Source of the DNA: Firmicutes bacterium UBA1047
GTDB lineage: Bacteria > Bacillota > Clostridia > Tissierellales > Sedimentibacteraceae
Direction: 5' to 3'
Assembly: GCA_002316585.1 (NCBI GenBank)
Contig: DCDU01000052.1
Coordinates: 1 to 11,760 of the forward strand
Length of the DNA stretch: 11,760 bases
Part shown: positions 5,553 to 11,760 of the stretch, piece after piece
Layout of the letters: the number at the start of each line of letters is the position of its first letter
Numbering within the stretch: position 1 is the first letter of the stretch
Made by a program: the position numbers and the translations under genes
Notes under the pieces: model-generated
Seen by the model: only the letters and a program-made list of their open reading frames with translations
Database searches by the model: none
Told to the model about the DNA's origin: nothing

Positions 5553-6866
5553 ATGAAAACTTATAATGGCGCGGTTACAATTGACACGCACAATGATACC
5601 ATGTTAAGAGTAATTAACAAAGATACTTGGCTGCCTGTCAATAATATTGGGAATTTATTGTCTGATACACAATTAGATATTCCAAAAATGAAAGAGGGCG
5701 GACTGAATGCAGCTTTTTTCAGCTCATATACTTCAGGTTACACTCAACCCGGACGAGCCGGAAGCAGATTGCTGGCACTCATTAATGCATTGCACTGGAC
5801 GGAGCGAATGAACTCGGATAAATTCGGACTTGCTATGTCTGCAAATGAAATAGAAAAGTTAACGGGTGAAGGAAAATCCGTCGGTGTTCCAACTATTGAA
5901 GGAGCTTATTCGCTTGAAAAGTATAATGCCGTTGAATTGCTTGAGCAATATTATGACCTCGGAATAAGAGCGGTAGCTTTATGCTGGAGCAATTCCAATT
6001 CATTGGGAGAAGGAGTCAACGGGAAATATGTGGATGGAACCTTATCAAAAGGCGGTCTGACAGAGCTTGGCATTAAAGTAGTAGAGGAAATGAACAAATT
6101 GGGTATGATTGTTGATGTTTCACATATGAATGAAGAAACATTTTGGGGTGTTGTAAATGTAACAAAGGCTCCGATTATGGCTTCTCATTCAAATGCTAAG
6201 GGCTTATATGAACATGTCAGGAATCTTACTGATGAGCAAATTGTTGCAATAGCAAAGACTAACGGTGTTGTTCAACAAAATTTCTATGCGGGCTTTTTAG
6301 GACCGGAAGGCGAACAAAATCTTAAAAAATTAGTTGACCATATTGATTATGTCATTAATTTGGTTGGCGCGGATCATGTAGGATTAGGCTCTGATTTTGA
6401 CGGAGGAGGAATGCCTGAAGACATTCCGAATGCATCATTTTATTATAGAATAAAAGAAGAGCTGGCAAAACGCGGATATGAAGAATCTGTAATAGAAAAA
6501 ATACTTGGCAAAAATACCCTAAGGGTAATGAGGGAGGTACAGAGCCTATCCGGAAGAATTTCTGATAATGCCGAAAAAGCATTGACAATTATTCCTGATA
6601 TTGAAATGGGTGAAAGTGTCAGCAGTTATGCTCCGTTATTAAAAGCTAAGGTATCAAAGTATAATTGCAGCAATACAGATGAGTTAAGCTTTAGGGTTAT
6701 AGTGGACGGTATATTTTATGCACCTGAATTTAATGCTGATACCGGAGAATTAATTTTGCAGATTAATGAACCTTTGATTGAAAAATTCCATGTCGTAACT
6801 TTTGAGGGCAAGGCTATAAGCGGAAGCGTTACCAGGGAAACAAGAATTTTCTATATTGAGAGATAG
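5553..6866 (+). CDS. membrane dipeptidase family protein (peptidase M19)
   Basis: The 437-residue protein belongs to the renal-dipeptidase family, zinc enzymes that hydrolyse dipeptides, often with a C-terminal D-residue. The metal site is complete: H13 and D15 in DTHND, bridging E116 in TIEGAYS, H191 in DVSHMNEETFW and H212 in SHSNAK, with R223 and D281 (GLGSDFDGGG) in the substrate site. The catalytic barrel ends near residue 328. About 105 further residues follow, predicted beta-rich (for example ELSFRVIVDGIFYAPEF), which typical bacterial M19 enzymes of about 310-330 residues lack. No signal peptide, so it is probably cytoplasmic despite the family name. The open frame extends to 5496, but I start at ATG 5553, where AGGAG lies 7 nt upstream; the longer form would overlap the hairpin. 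The gene sits between the aminotransferase and a membrane protein and is likely co-transcribed with both. Confidence 0.92.
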   Translation: MKTYNGAVTIDTHNDTMLRVINKDTWLPVNNIGNLLSDTQLDIPKMKEGGLNAAFFSSYTSGYTQPGRAGSRLLALINALHWTERMNSDKFGLAMSANEIEKLTGEGKSVGVPTIEGAYSLEKYNAVELLEQYYDLGIRAVALCWSNSNSLGEGVNGKYVDGTLSKGGLTELGIKVVEEMNKLGMIVDVSHMNEETFWGVVNVTKAPIMASHSNAKGLYEHVRNLTDEQIVAIAKTNGVVQQNFYAGFLGPEGEQNLKKLVDHIDYVINLVGADHVGLGSDFDGGGMPEDIPNASFYYRIKEELAKRGYEESVIEKILGKNTLRVMREVQSLSGRISDNAEKALTIIPDIEMGESVSSYAPLLKAKVSKYNCSNTDELSFRVIVDGIFYAPEFNADTGELILQINEPLIEKFHVVTFEGKAISGSVTRETRIFYIER

Positions 6867-6885
6867 CAATGTAAAAATAAGCAAC

Positions 6886-6892
6886 GGAGGAG
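6886..6892 (+). promoter_or_regulatory. ribosome binding site fixing a TTG start for the YczE-like gene
   Basis: GGAGGAG lies 5 nt before TTG 6898. The longer frame begins at ATG 6856, which overlaps the dipeptidase end, has no such site and adds 14 polar residues not expected in the family. Confidence 0.7.
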
Positions 6893-6897
6893 TTGGC

Positions 6898-7557
6898 TTG
6901 AAAAAAACAACAAAAAAACTAATATTATATTTAAGCGGCCTTTTAATTCTCGCAACAGGTGTTAATATTTCAAAGGCTGCACAGTTAGGCATATCTCCGG
7001 TAAGTGCAATTCCTTATGCTATTGAACTTATATGGGACATTGATCTTGGCAATGCCACATTATTTTTTAATGTTTTGTTAATTGCATTGCAAATAATATT
7101 ATTAAGGAAAAATTATAAGCCGGTACAGTTGCTGCAAATTGTATGCACCTATTTATTCGGAATATTTATTACTTATACCGGCACTGATTATTTATTGTTT
7201 TGGCTTCCGGTACCATCCTTTTATATAACAAAGCTCATATACTTGTTTATAAGTATAATGGTCATCGGTATTGGAGTATCCTTTTACCTTCTTCCGGATT
7301 TTGTGCCGCTTCCTGCCGAAGGACTTATGAATACTATTGTGGAGTTAAGCAAGGGGAAGTTGAAATTTGCAAATGTGAAGGTTGCAGTTGACAGTTGTAT
7401 GGTGGCGGTTTCCGCAATTCTATCTTTAGTTTTTCTTGGCGGATTTAAATCAGTCAGAGAAGGCACTGTTTTGGCGGCACTCCTGATAGGCAAGGTTGTA
7501 GGATTTATATTTAAAAGGTATAAACAAGGTATTGTTGAATGGATTGGAAGGGAATGA
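6898..7557 (+). CDS. YczE/YitT-like integral membrane protein (DUF6198 type)
   Basis: A 219-residue integral membrane protein. Hydrophobic segments lie at about residues 8-24, 34-47, 52-70, 78-104, 110-131, 162-182 and 189-207, that is five to seven membrane spans. Two related loops, GISPVSAIPY (31-40) and LPAEGLMNTIV (138-148), suggest an internal duplication and are characteristic of the YczE/YyaS/YitT group. The function of this group is not established; its position 31 nt after the dipeptidase suggests co-transcription and possibly transport or sensing of peptides or amino acids, which is inference. The N-terminus is positively charged (MKKTTKK), as is the end of the protein, consistent with a cytoplasmic start. 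The TTG start is chosen on its ribosome binding site. Confidence 0.82.
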   Translation: MKKTTKKLILYLSGLLILATGVNISKAAQLGISPVSAIPYAIELIWDIDLGNATLFFNVLLIALQIILLRKNYKPVQLLQIVCTYLFGIFITYTGTDYLLFWLPVPSFYITKLIYLFISIMVIGIGVSFYLLPDFVPLPAEGLMNTIVELSKGKLKFANVKVAVDSCMVAVSAILSLVFLGGFKSVREGTVLAALLIGKVVGFIFKRYKQGIVEWIGRE

Positions 7558-7588
7558 CAACAGCTTCCAAATGAAATTAGCTGTGTCA
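7555..7588 (+). terminator. weak hairpin at the end of the YczE-like gene
   Basis: TGACAACAGCT pairs with AGCTGTGTCA in a 10-bp stem with one bulged A and a 13-nt loop; it starts at the stop codon. There is no T run after it, so it may stabilise the mRNA end rather than terminate. Confidence 0.3.
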
Positions 7589-7611
7589 TTATACCACCCA
7601 TGATTATGCTT

Positions 7612-7642
7612 AAGCCGAGCCTGACTCCGTCAAGCTCAGCTT
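7612..7642 (-). terminator. hairpin downstream of clpB (candidate terminator)
   Basis: On the minus strand AAGCTGAGCTTGAC and GTCAGGCTCGGCTT form a continuous 14-bp stem, counting two G-U pairs, around a GGA loop, 18 nt after the clpB stop. On the plus strand the same repeat has two C-A mismatches, so the structure suits the clpB transcript. It lacks a clean T tract on that side. It could end transcription inefficiently or cap the mRNA 3' end, and it may also block opposing transcription. Confidence 0.5.
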
Positions 7643-7659
7643 GCTTTGAATTAAATATT

Positions 7660-10275
7660 TTAAGGTCTGATGGTTCCGGCACCAACTGTCAGTTCTCTTC
7701 CGTCATAATCAATTACAAGATTCGTATCAGGCTCCAAATCTTTTGATATTATAAGTCTTCCAATAAGCGTCTCAACCTTGCTTTGAACAAATCTCTTCAA
7801 AGGTCTTGCTCCGTATATGGGGTCATATCCCGCATCGGCAATATATTCTTTTGCCCTTTGTGTTGCGGAAACGGTTAATTGCTTGTCACCTAATCGTTTG
7901 TTTAAATCCTTGAACAGTAAATCTAAAATTTTAGTAATTTCAGATTTTTTCAAAGGCTTGTAGAATACAATTTCATCTAACCTGTTTAAGAATTCAGGTC
8001 TGAAATTATGCTTTAACAAGCTGTTAACGGAGTTTTTTGCTTCTTCGGCAATTTCGCCTTCATTGTTGATTCCTTCCAATATATAATTAGAACCGATATT
8101 TGAAGTTAAAATTATAATTGTATTTTTAAAGTCCACGGTTCTTCCCTGAGAATCAGTGATTCTTCCGTCATCAAGAACCTGAAGCAAAATGTTAAATACA
8201 TCCTGGTGGGCTTTTTCGATTTCATCAAACAAAACAACCGAATATGGTTTCCTTCTTACTGCCTCGGTTAACTGACCGCCCTCCTCATAGCCAACATATC
8301 CGGGAGGAGCTCCTATGAGTCTTGAAACGGAGAACTTCTCCATATATTCGCTCATATCTATTCTTATAATATTTTTCTCATCGTCAAACAAGGATTGCGC
8401 CAATGCTTTGGCAAGCTCTGTTTTTCCCACGCCGGTAGGTCCTAAGAATAAAAATGAACCTATTGGTCTGTTTGGGTCCTGAATACCTGCCCTGGATCTG
8501 ATGATAGCTTCGGTTACCTTTTCAACAGCTTCATTTTGACCGATTACTCTTTCATGCAGAATGTCATCAAGCTTTAAAAGTTTTTCGCGTTCACCCTCCA
8601 TTAACTTGGAAACAGGAATACCGGTCCACCTTGCAACTATTCGTGCTATTTCTTCCTCTGTTACCTTGTCTCTCAATAAATTGTTTTGTCCTTGTGTCTG
8701 TTCAGCTACTTCCTCTTCGCTCTTAAGAGATTTTTGCAATTCGGGAAGCTTTCCGTATTTTAGTTCCGCGGCTTTATTTAAATCATAATTTCTTTCAGCT
8801 TGTTCTATTTCGGCATTCACCCTTTCAATTTCCTCGCGCAGCTTTTGAACCTTTGAAATGGCGCCTTTTTCATTTTCCCACTTAGCCTTCATTTCCTTGA
8901 ATTTAGCTCTCATATCAGCCAATTCTTTTTGTATGTCTTTAAGATGTTCTTCTGAAATCTTATCATGTTCTTTTTTCAGGGCTGCCTCTTCAATTTCATG
9001 CTGCATGATTTTTCTTGAAATTTCATCTAATTCGGAAGGCATTGAATCCATTTCTGTTCGTATCATTGCACATGCTTCATCGATTAAATCTATTGCCTTG
9101 TCAGGGAGAAAGCGGTCGGATATATATCTGTCGGACAATATGGCTGCTGCAATTAATGCTTGATCTTGAATTTTTACCCCATGAAATACTTCATATCTTT
9201 CCTTGAGACCTCGAAGTATGGATATTGTGTCTTCAACTGTCGGTTCACCCACCATTACCGGTTGAAATCTTCTTTCAAGAGCAGCATCCTTTTCTATATA
9301 CTGTCTGTACTCATTTAATGTGGTTGCTCCTATACAGTGAAGTTCGCCTCTTGCTAACATTGGCTTAAGCATATTGCCTGCATCCATAGCACCTTCCGTC
9401 TTGCCCGCCCCGACAATGGTGTGAAGCTCATCTATGAAAAGAATTATTTTGCCTTCACTTTTTTTCACTTCTTCCAAAACAGCTTTAAGTCTTTCCTCAA
9501 ATTCACCTCTAAACTTTGCACCTGCTACCAATGAACTCATATCCAATGAAAAAATTTTTCTGTCTTTTAGGTTTACGGGAACATCGCCTCTTACAATACG
9601 AAGTGCTAATCCTTCGGCTATTGCGGTCTTGCCGACACCGGGTTCTCCTATTAAAACGGGGTTGTTTTTTGTTTTTCGGGACAAAATTCGGATTACATTT
9701 CTGATTTCCGAATCGCGGCCAATCACAGGGTCTAATTTGTTGTTTTTTGCTAATTCAACTAAATCGAAGCCATATTTAGATAACACATCATAGGTGGATT
9801 CCGGGGTATCCGAGGTTACTCTCGTATTACCTCTGACGGATATGAGGGAATTTAAAAATTTATCCTTATCTAAGCCGAATTCATTAAATATATTTTTCAA
9901 GCTTCCTTTTGGCATATTCAGCAATGACAGCATTATATGCTCTACGGAAACATACTCATCCTTCATTCTGTCAGCTTGATTTTCAGCATCAACCAAAACT
10001 CTGTCTACATCGCCGGAGACATAGATTTTTCCCGCTTCTCTTCCGGGTCCTGTTACGCGGGGCATTCCATCTATTATTTTCTCTAACTTAGATTTAAATT
10101 GGACGCCGTTAATATTCATTTTTGTAAGAAGCTCTCCGATTAAGCCGCCCTCTTGCTTTATCAGGGCATACAGCAAATGCTCCTGTTCAATTTGTATATT
10201 TTGGTGTTGTATTGCTATATACTGTGCATCCTGAATTGCTTCCAATGATTTTTGAGTAAATTTTTGTGCGTTCAT
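7660..10275 (-). CDS. clpB: ATP-dependent disaggregase chaperone ClpB
   Basis: The 871-residue protein is a full-length ClpB/Hsp104. This cytoplasmic hexameric AAA+ machine works with DnaK to pull proteins out of aggregates after heat stress. Domains in order: Clp N-terminal repeats (about 1-150); NBD1 with Walker A GEPGVGKT (210-217), Walker B ILFIDE (278-283) and arginines R335-R336; the coiled-coil middle domain (about 405-535), the hallmark separating ClpB from ClpA/ClpX; NBD2 with Walker A GPTGVGKT (612-619), Walker B VLFDE (681-685), pore loop GYVG (659-662) and the sensor/arginine-finger segment [11 protein letters not shown] (761-771). The NBD1 pore loop reads AGAKFRGE, with Phe where many have Tyr, still aromatic. 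No ClpP-binding IGF loop is seen. AGGAGG 4 nt upstream fixes the start. The leader has a long inverted repeat and no CIRCE or CtsR site. Confidence 0.98.
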   Translation of the reverse strand: MNAQKFTQKSLEAIQDAQYIAIQHQNIQIEQEHLLYALIKQEGGLIGELLTKMNINGVQFKSKLEKIIDGMPRVTGPGREAGKIYVSGDVDRVLVDAENQADRMKDEYVSVEHIMLSLLNMPKGSLKNIFNEFGLDKDKFLNSLISVRGNTRVTSDTPESTYDVLSKYGFDLVELAKNNKLDPVIGRDSEIRNVIRILSRKTKNNPVLIGEPGVGKTAIAEGLALRIVRGDVPVNLKDRKIFSLDMSSLVAGAKFRGEFEERLKAVLEEVKKSEGKIILFIDELHTIVGAGKTEGAMDAGNMLKPMLARGELHCIGATTLNEYRQYIEKDAALERRFQPVMVGEPTVEDTISILRGLKERYEVFHGVKIQDQALIAAAILSDRYISDRFLPDKAIDLIDEACAMIRTEMDSMPSELDEISRKIMQHEIEEAALKKEHDKISEEHLKDIQKELADMRAKFKEMKAKWENEKGAISKVQKLREEIERVNAEIEQAERNYDLNKAAELKYGKLPELQKSLKSEEEVAEQTQGQNNLLRDKVTEEEIARIVARWTGIPVSKLMEGEREKLLKLDDILHERVIGQNEAVEKVTEAIIRSRAGIQDPNRPIGSFLFLGPTGVGKTELAKALAQSLFDDEKNIIRIDMSEYMEKFSVSRLIGAPPGYVGYEEGGQLTEAVRRKPYSVVLFDEIEKAHQDVFNILLQVLDDGRITDSQGRTVDFKNTIIILTSNIGSNYILEGINNEGEIAEEAKNSVNSLLKHNFRPEFLNRLDEIVFYKPLKKSEITKILDLLFKDLNKRLGDKQLTVSATQRAKEYIADAGYDPIYGARPLKRFVQSKVETLIGRLIISKDLEPDTNLVIDYDGRELTVGAGTIRP

Positions 10276-10288
10276 AATTCCTCCTATC

Positions 10289-10341
10289 GGGACATTCCTT
10301 CTTACCTAACCCCATGACTGCGCTTCATGAAGGTGTGTCCC
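10289..10341 (-). promoter_or_regulatory. structured 5' leader of clpB (long inverted repeat)
   Basis: Arms GGGACATTCCTTC (10289-10301) and GAAGGTGTGTCCC (10329-10341) pair at 11 of 13 positions; the two mismatches are adjacent. The transcript would read GGGACACACCUUC, a 27-nt interior that can form a small inner stem (AUGA with UCAU), then GAAGGAAUGUCCC, 3 nt before the Shine-Dalgarno AGGAGG. The outer arm also coincides with the predicted RNA 5' end. A palindrome CTTCATGAAG lies at 10323-10332. It could be an RNA element affecting stability or translation, or a DNA operator. Confidence 0.5.
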
Positions 10342-10347
10342 TCTTCC

Positions 10348-10376
10348 TATATACTTCATTTATTGTAAATTTTCAC
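10348..10376 (-). promoter_or_regulatory. candidate clpB promoter
   Basis: On the minus strand GTGAAA (10371-10376), a 17-nt spacer and TATATA (10348-10353), each matching four of six consensus positions. The predicted start near 10341 falls exactly at the outer edge of the leader inverted repeat. A 12-bp AT palindrome, ATAATATATTAT at 10379-10390, lies just upstream. Confidence 0.35.
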
Positions 10377-10465
10377 TAATAATATATTATCACGGAATTA
10401 TTAATTTAAACAAAAATTTTTTATATAGTCTGGTTATGTATTCATGGAAATGACGATTGAGTAAA

Positions 10466-10494
10466 TTTAAATCACACTTGATTATTATTAGAAT
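10466..10494 (+). promoter_or_regulatory. candidate promoter of the amidase gene
   Basis: TTTAAA (10466-10471), a 17-nt spacer and TAGAAT (10489-10494, five of six). The RNA start near 10501 leaves about 30 nt before the TTG start at 10531. I found no clear sporulation sigma (E, G or K) motif, though such motifs are short and could be missed. Confidence 0.35.
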
Positions 10495-10516
10495 AAAATA
10501 ATGATAGTATATGATG

Positions 10517-10526
10517 AAGGATGTGA
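10517..10526 (+). promoter_or_regulatory. ribosome binding site fixing a TTG start for the amidase
   Basis: AAGGATGTGA matches the extended Shine-Dalgarno AAGGAGGTGA at nine of ten positions and ends 4 nt before TTG 10531. The upstream ATG at 10501 has no ribosome binding site and would add ten residues not conserved in the family. Confidence 0.7.
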
Positions 10527-10530
10527 TTTT

Positions 10531-11106
10531 TTGGCGATTAGAATATTTATAGATCAAGGTCATAACCCTACGGGTTATCATAATACGGGAGCCCGGGGTC
10601 ACGGATTGATAGAAGAGAATATAACTTATCAGGTTGGTGTCTATCTTGCGGATATGTTGAGAAATGACTACAGGTTTGATGTTAGATTATCAAGACCTAC
10701 GCCGACAACTGTATTGGGAACAAATAATCCAACCAGCTTGGCAGAAAGGGTTCGTATGGCAAATGAATGGCCCGCTGATTATTTTATCAGTATTCATGCT
10801 AATTCTAATCCTAATCCGAACATTAACGGTGCAGAAATGTATATATATCAATTTAATACCCAGGCTAATTGGCTGGCTCAGCATATTATGAATGGAATTG
10901 TGAACAATACGGCTCTCGGAAATAATGGCATATGGGAAAACAAGTCATTGTATGTGTTGAGAAATACAAATATGCCTGCGGTATTGGTTGAAATGGGTTA
11001 TTTAAGCAATTATAATGATGCCATGTATATTAGGGATAACCAATGGAATATTGCTTACGGAATTTATTTAGGAATACTAAGTTATTTCGGTTTTGCACCG
11101 CTTTAA
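10531..11106 (+). CDS. N-acetylmuramoyl-L-alanine amidase (Amidase_3), no signal peptide
   Basis: The 191-residue protein is a single Amidase_3 catalytic domain that cuts the bond between N-acetylmuramic acid and L-alanine in peptidoglycan. Zinc-site residues are H11 (IDQGHNP), E28 (GLIEEN) and H89 (SIHANSN); the catalytic E154 lies in VLVEMGYLSN. The whole sequence is catalytic domain: it begins with the first beta strand (MAIRIFIDQGH), so there is no signal peptide, wall-binding domain or linker. Amidases like this are either released by cell lysis, as in mother-cell lysis enzymes such as CwlC or phage endolysins, or exported in a non-standard way. No phage genes flank it. The neighbour, in convergent orientation, carries peptidoglycan-binding domains. 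The start is TTG, set by its ribosome binding site. A strong terminator follows at 11166. Confidence 0.92.
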   Translation: MAIRIFIDQGHNPTGYHNTGARGHGLIEENITYQVGVYLADMLRNDYRFDVRLSRPTPTTVLGTNNPTSLAERVRMANEWPADYFISIHANSNPNPNINGAEMYIYQFNTQANWLAQHIMNGIVNNTALGNNGIWENKSLYVLRNTNMPAVLVEMGYLSNYNDAMYIRDNQWNIAYGIYLGILSYFGFAPL

Positions 11107-11165
11107 CGGATTGATTTATAACGGATGAACTTGTTGCGGATATTATGATAGAGGAGATTGAATAC

Positions 11166-11201
11166 ACCACCGGCTCGGATTAGATAACAGCCGGTGGTTT
11201 T
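11166..11201 (+). terminator. intrinsic terminator of the amidase gene
   Basis: ACCACCGGCT and AGCCGGTGGT form a perfect, GC-rich 10-bp stem around a 13-nt loop, followed by TTTTAT. It lies about 60 nt after the amidase stop. On the minus strand no T run follows, so it mainly serves the amidase. Confidence 0.82.
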
Positions 11202-11270
11202 ATGTTGAAAAAACTTTGAACACAAAACTTATGGAGTATTGTAATAAATGGATTTGTGAATTAGAGAAAT

Positions 11271-11759
11271 CTATTGGGCTCCTGAAAATTGACTCATATT
11301 TCCGGGATTGCCAAATCTCAAATTTCGGTATATCAGTACAATTCTATCCCAGGTATAATGGTCAACCACACCTGTAACATCTATTCCGAAGTATTCCTGA
11401 AATTGTCTTACCGCCTGTTCTGTTTGGGGTCCGTAAACTCCATCCGGTTCAGCAGGCGGAATACCTTCCAATACTGATGCTATATAACTCAGGTATTGCT
11501 GAATCATGTATACGCCCGGCCCTTCTGAGCCTAACTCATATGTAATCCCGGGCCACAGCAATGCGGGAAGGGCTATTGCTGTTGAAGGCAGAGTATCTAA
11601 AATGCCTGTTACCGAATTATACATAGTATTCCAAGTTTGTTCATCTAAAAGACCAGTGATAGGTAAATTAAATGTTTTCTGGAATTCCATTATTGCCGAC
11701 CTTGTATTTGTATCCAATATTCCGTTTATATCTACGGACGGAATGGTATTGTAGTATGC
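11271..11759 (-). CDS. tandem peptidoglycan-binding domain protein (C-terminal part, runs off right edge)
   Basis: The frame stays open to the right edge, so only the C-terminal 162 residues are visible; the internal TTG at 11717 is not the start. There are two PG_binding_1-type repeats. The first is partly visible: DINGILDTNTRSAIMEFQ then KTFNLPITGLLDEQTW. The second is complete, from LGSEGPGVYMIQQYL through EPDGVYGPQTEQAVRQFQ to FGIDVTGVVDHYTW. Both carry the DGxxGxxT, AVxxFQ and TGxxDxxTW signatures. Such domains bind cell-wall peptidoglycan non-catalytically; in Clostridia they form proteins made of several repeats, or the binding part of cortex-lytic or other wall enzymes. Any catalytic domain or signal peptide would lie beyond the edge. 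The short tail (NPGNMSQFSGAQ) looks like a natural end. It converges on the amidase gene, and both may act on the same wall. Confidence 0.88.
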   Translation of the reverse strand, partial: AYYNTIPSVDINGILDTNTRSAIMEFQKTFNLPITGLLDEQTWNTMYNSVTGILDTLPSTAIALPALLWPGITYELGSEGPGVYMIQQYLSYIASVLEGIPPAEPDGVYGPQTEQAVRQFQEYFGIDVTGVVDHYTWDRIVLIYRNLRFGNPGNMSQFSGAQ

Positions 11760-11760
11760 T

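Noticed and set aside
7284..7685. 133-codon minus-strand frame across the YczE-like gene and the clpB end
   Set aside because: It overlaps two well supported genes, has no ribosome binding site and no recognisable domain.
9434..9793. 119-codon plus-strand frame antisense to clpB
   Set aside because: Serine/leucine-rich shadow of the conserved clpB NBD1 frame with no ribosome binding site; the other frames inside clpB are of the same kind.
10664..10891. 75-codon plus-strand frame inside the amidase gene
   Set aside because: Out-of-frame shadow of the amidase, whose catalytic residues are all in the other frame.
11107..11165. Short frames between the amidase stop and its terminator, including a TTG frame near 11158 reading into the hairpin
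   Set aside because: The frames are under 20 codons with poor Shine-Dalgarno spacing; the region is better explained as a 3' untranslated stretch.

Overview
The window is AT-rich chromosomal DNA with densely packed genes, strong AAGGAGG-type ribosome binding sites, TTG starts and sigma-A promoters close to TTGACA/TATAAT. Together with the gene families present (DegV/FakB, HD-GYP, YczE-like membrane protein, a cytoplasmic-type amidase and tandem peptidoglycan-binding domains) this points to a low-GC Firmicute, most likely a Clostridia-type anaerobe that uses amino acids and peptides. The placement is inference from family content; there is no rRNA or marker gene that fixes the taxon.

Layout. 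1-332 holds the 3' end of an unrecognised gene (2-124) and a stretch with no intact gene but a possible decayed reading frame. 333-1454 (minus) is an HD-GYP cyclic-di-GMP phosphodiesterase. 1770-2249 (plus) is a small membrane-anchored ankyrin-repeat protein with a near-consensus promoter and two tandem Shine-Dalgarno sites. It converges on a DegV/FakB fatty-acid-binding protein (2357-3226, minus), and the two share a bidirectional terminator. From 3541 a plus-strand block follows: a TM1586-like nitroreductase, then a PLP aminotransferase, an M19 dipeptidase with a C-terminal extension, and a YczE-like membrane protein. The last three look like one transcription unit for peptide/amino-acid use, with an inverted repeat between the first two. 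ClpB (7660-10275, minus) converges on this block. A divergent N-acetylmuramoyl-L-alanine amidase (10531-11106, plus) follows, ends in a clear terminator, and faces the C-terminal part of a tandem peptidoglycan-binding protein that runs off the right edge (minus).

Most of the window is ordinary housekeeping and accessory metabolism. I see no CRISPR array, tRNA, rRNA, insertion sequence, prophage or toxin-antitoxin module. The items most worth a second look are the structured clpB leader, which lacks recognisable CIRCE or CtsR sites; the overlapping micro-ORF ahead of the ankyrin gene; the C-terminal extension of the dipeptidase; the split arrangement of an amidase catalytic domain beside a gene of wall-binding domains; and the decayed left edge. 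I found no convincing evidence for a wholly new system. Four starts are placed differently from the longest open frame, each because of a well-placed Shine-Dalgarno site: HD-GYP (1454), dipeptidase (5553), YczE-like (TTG 6898) and amidase (TTG 10531).
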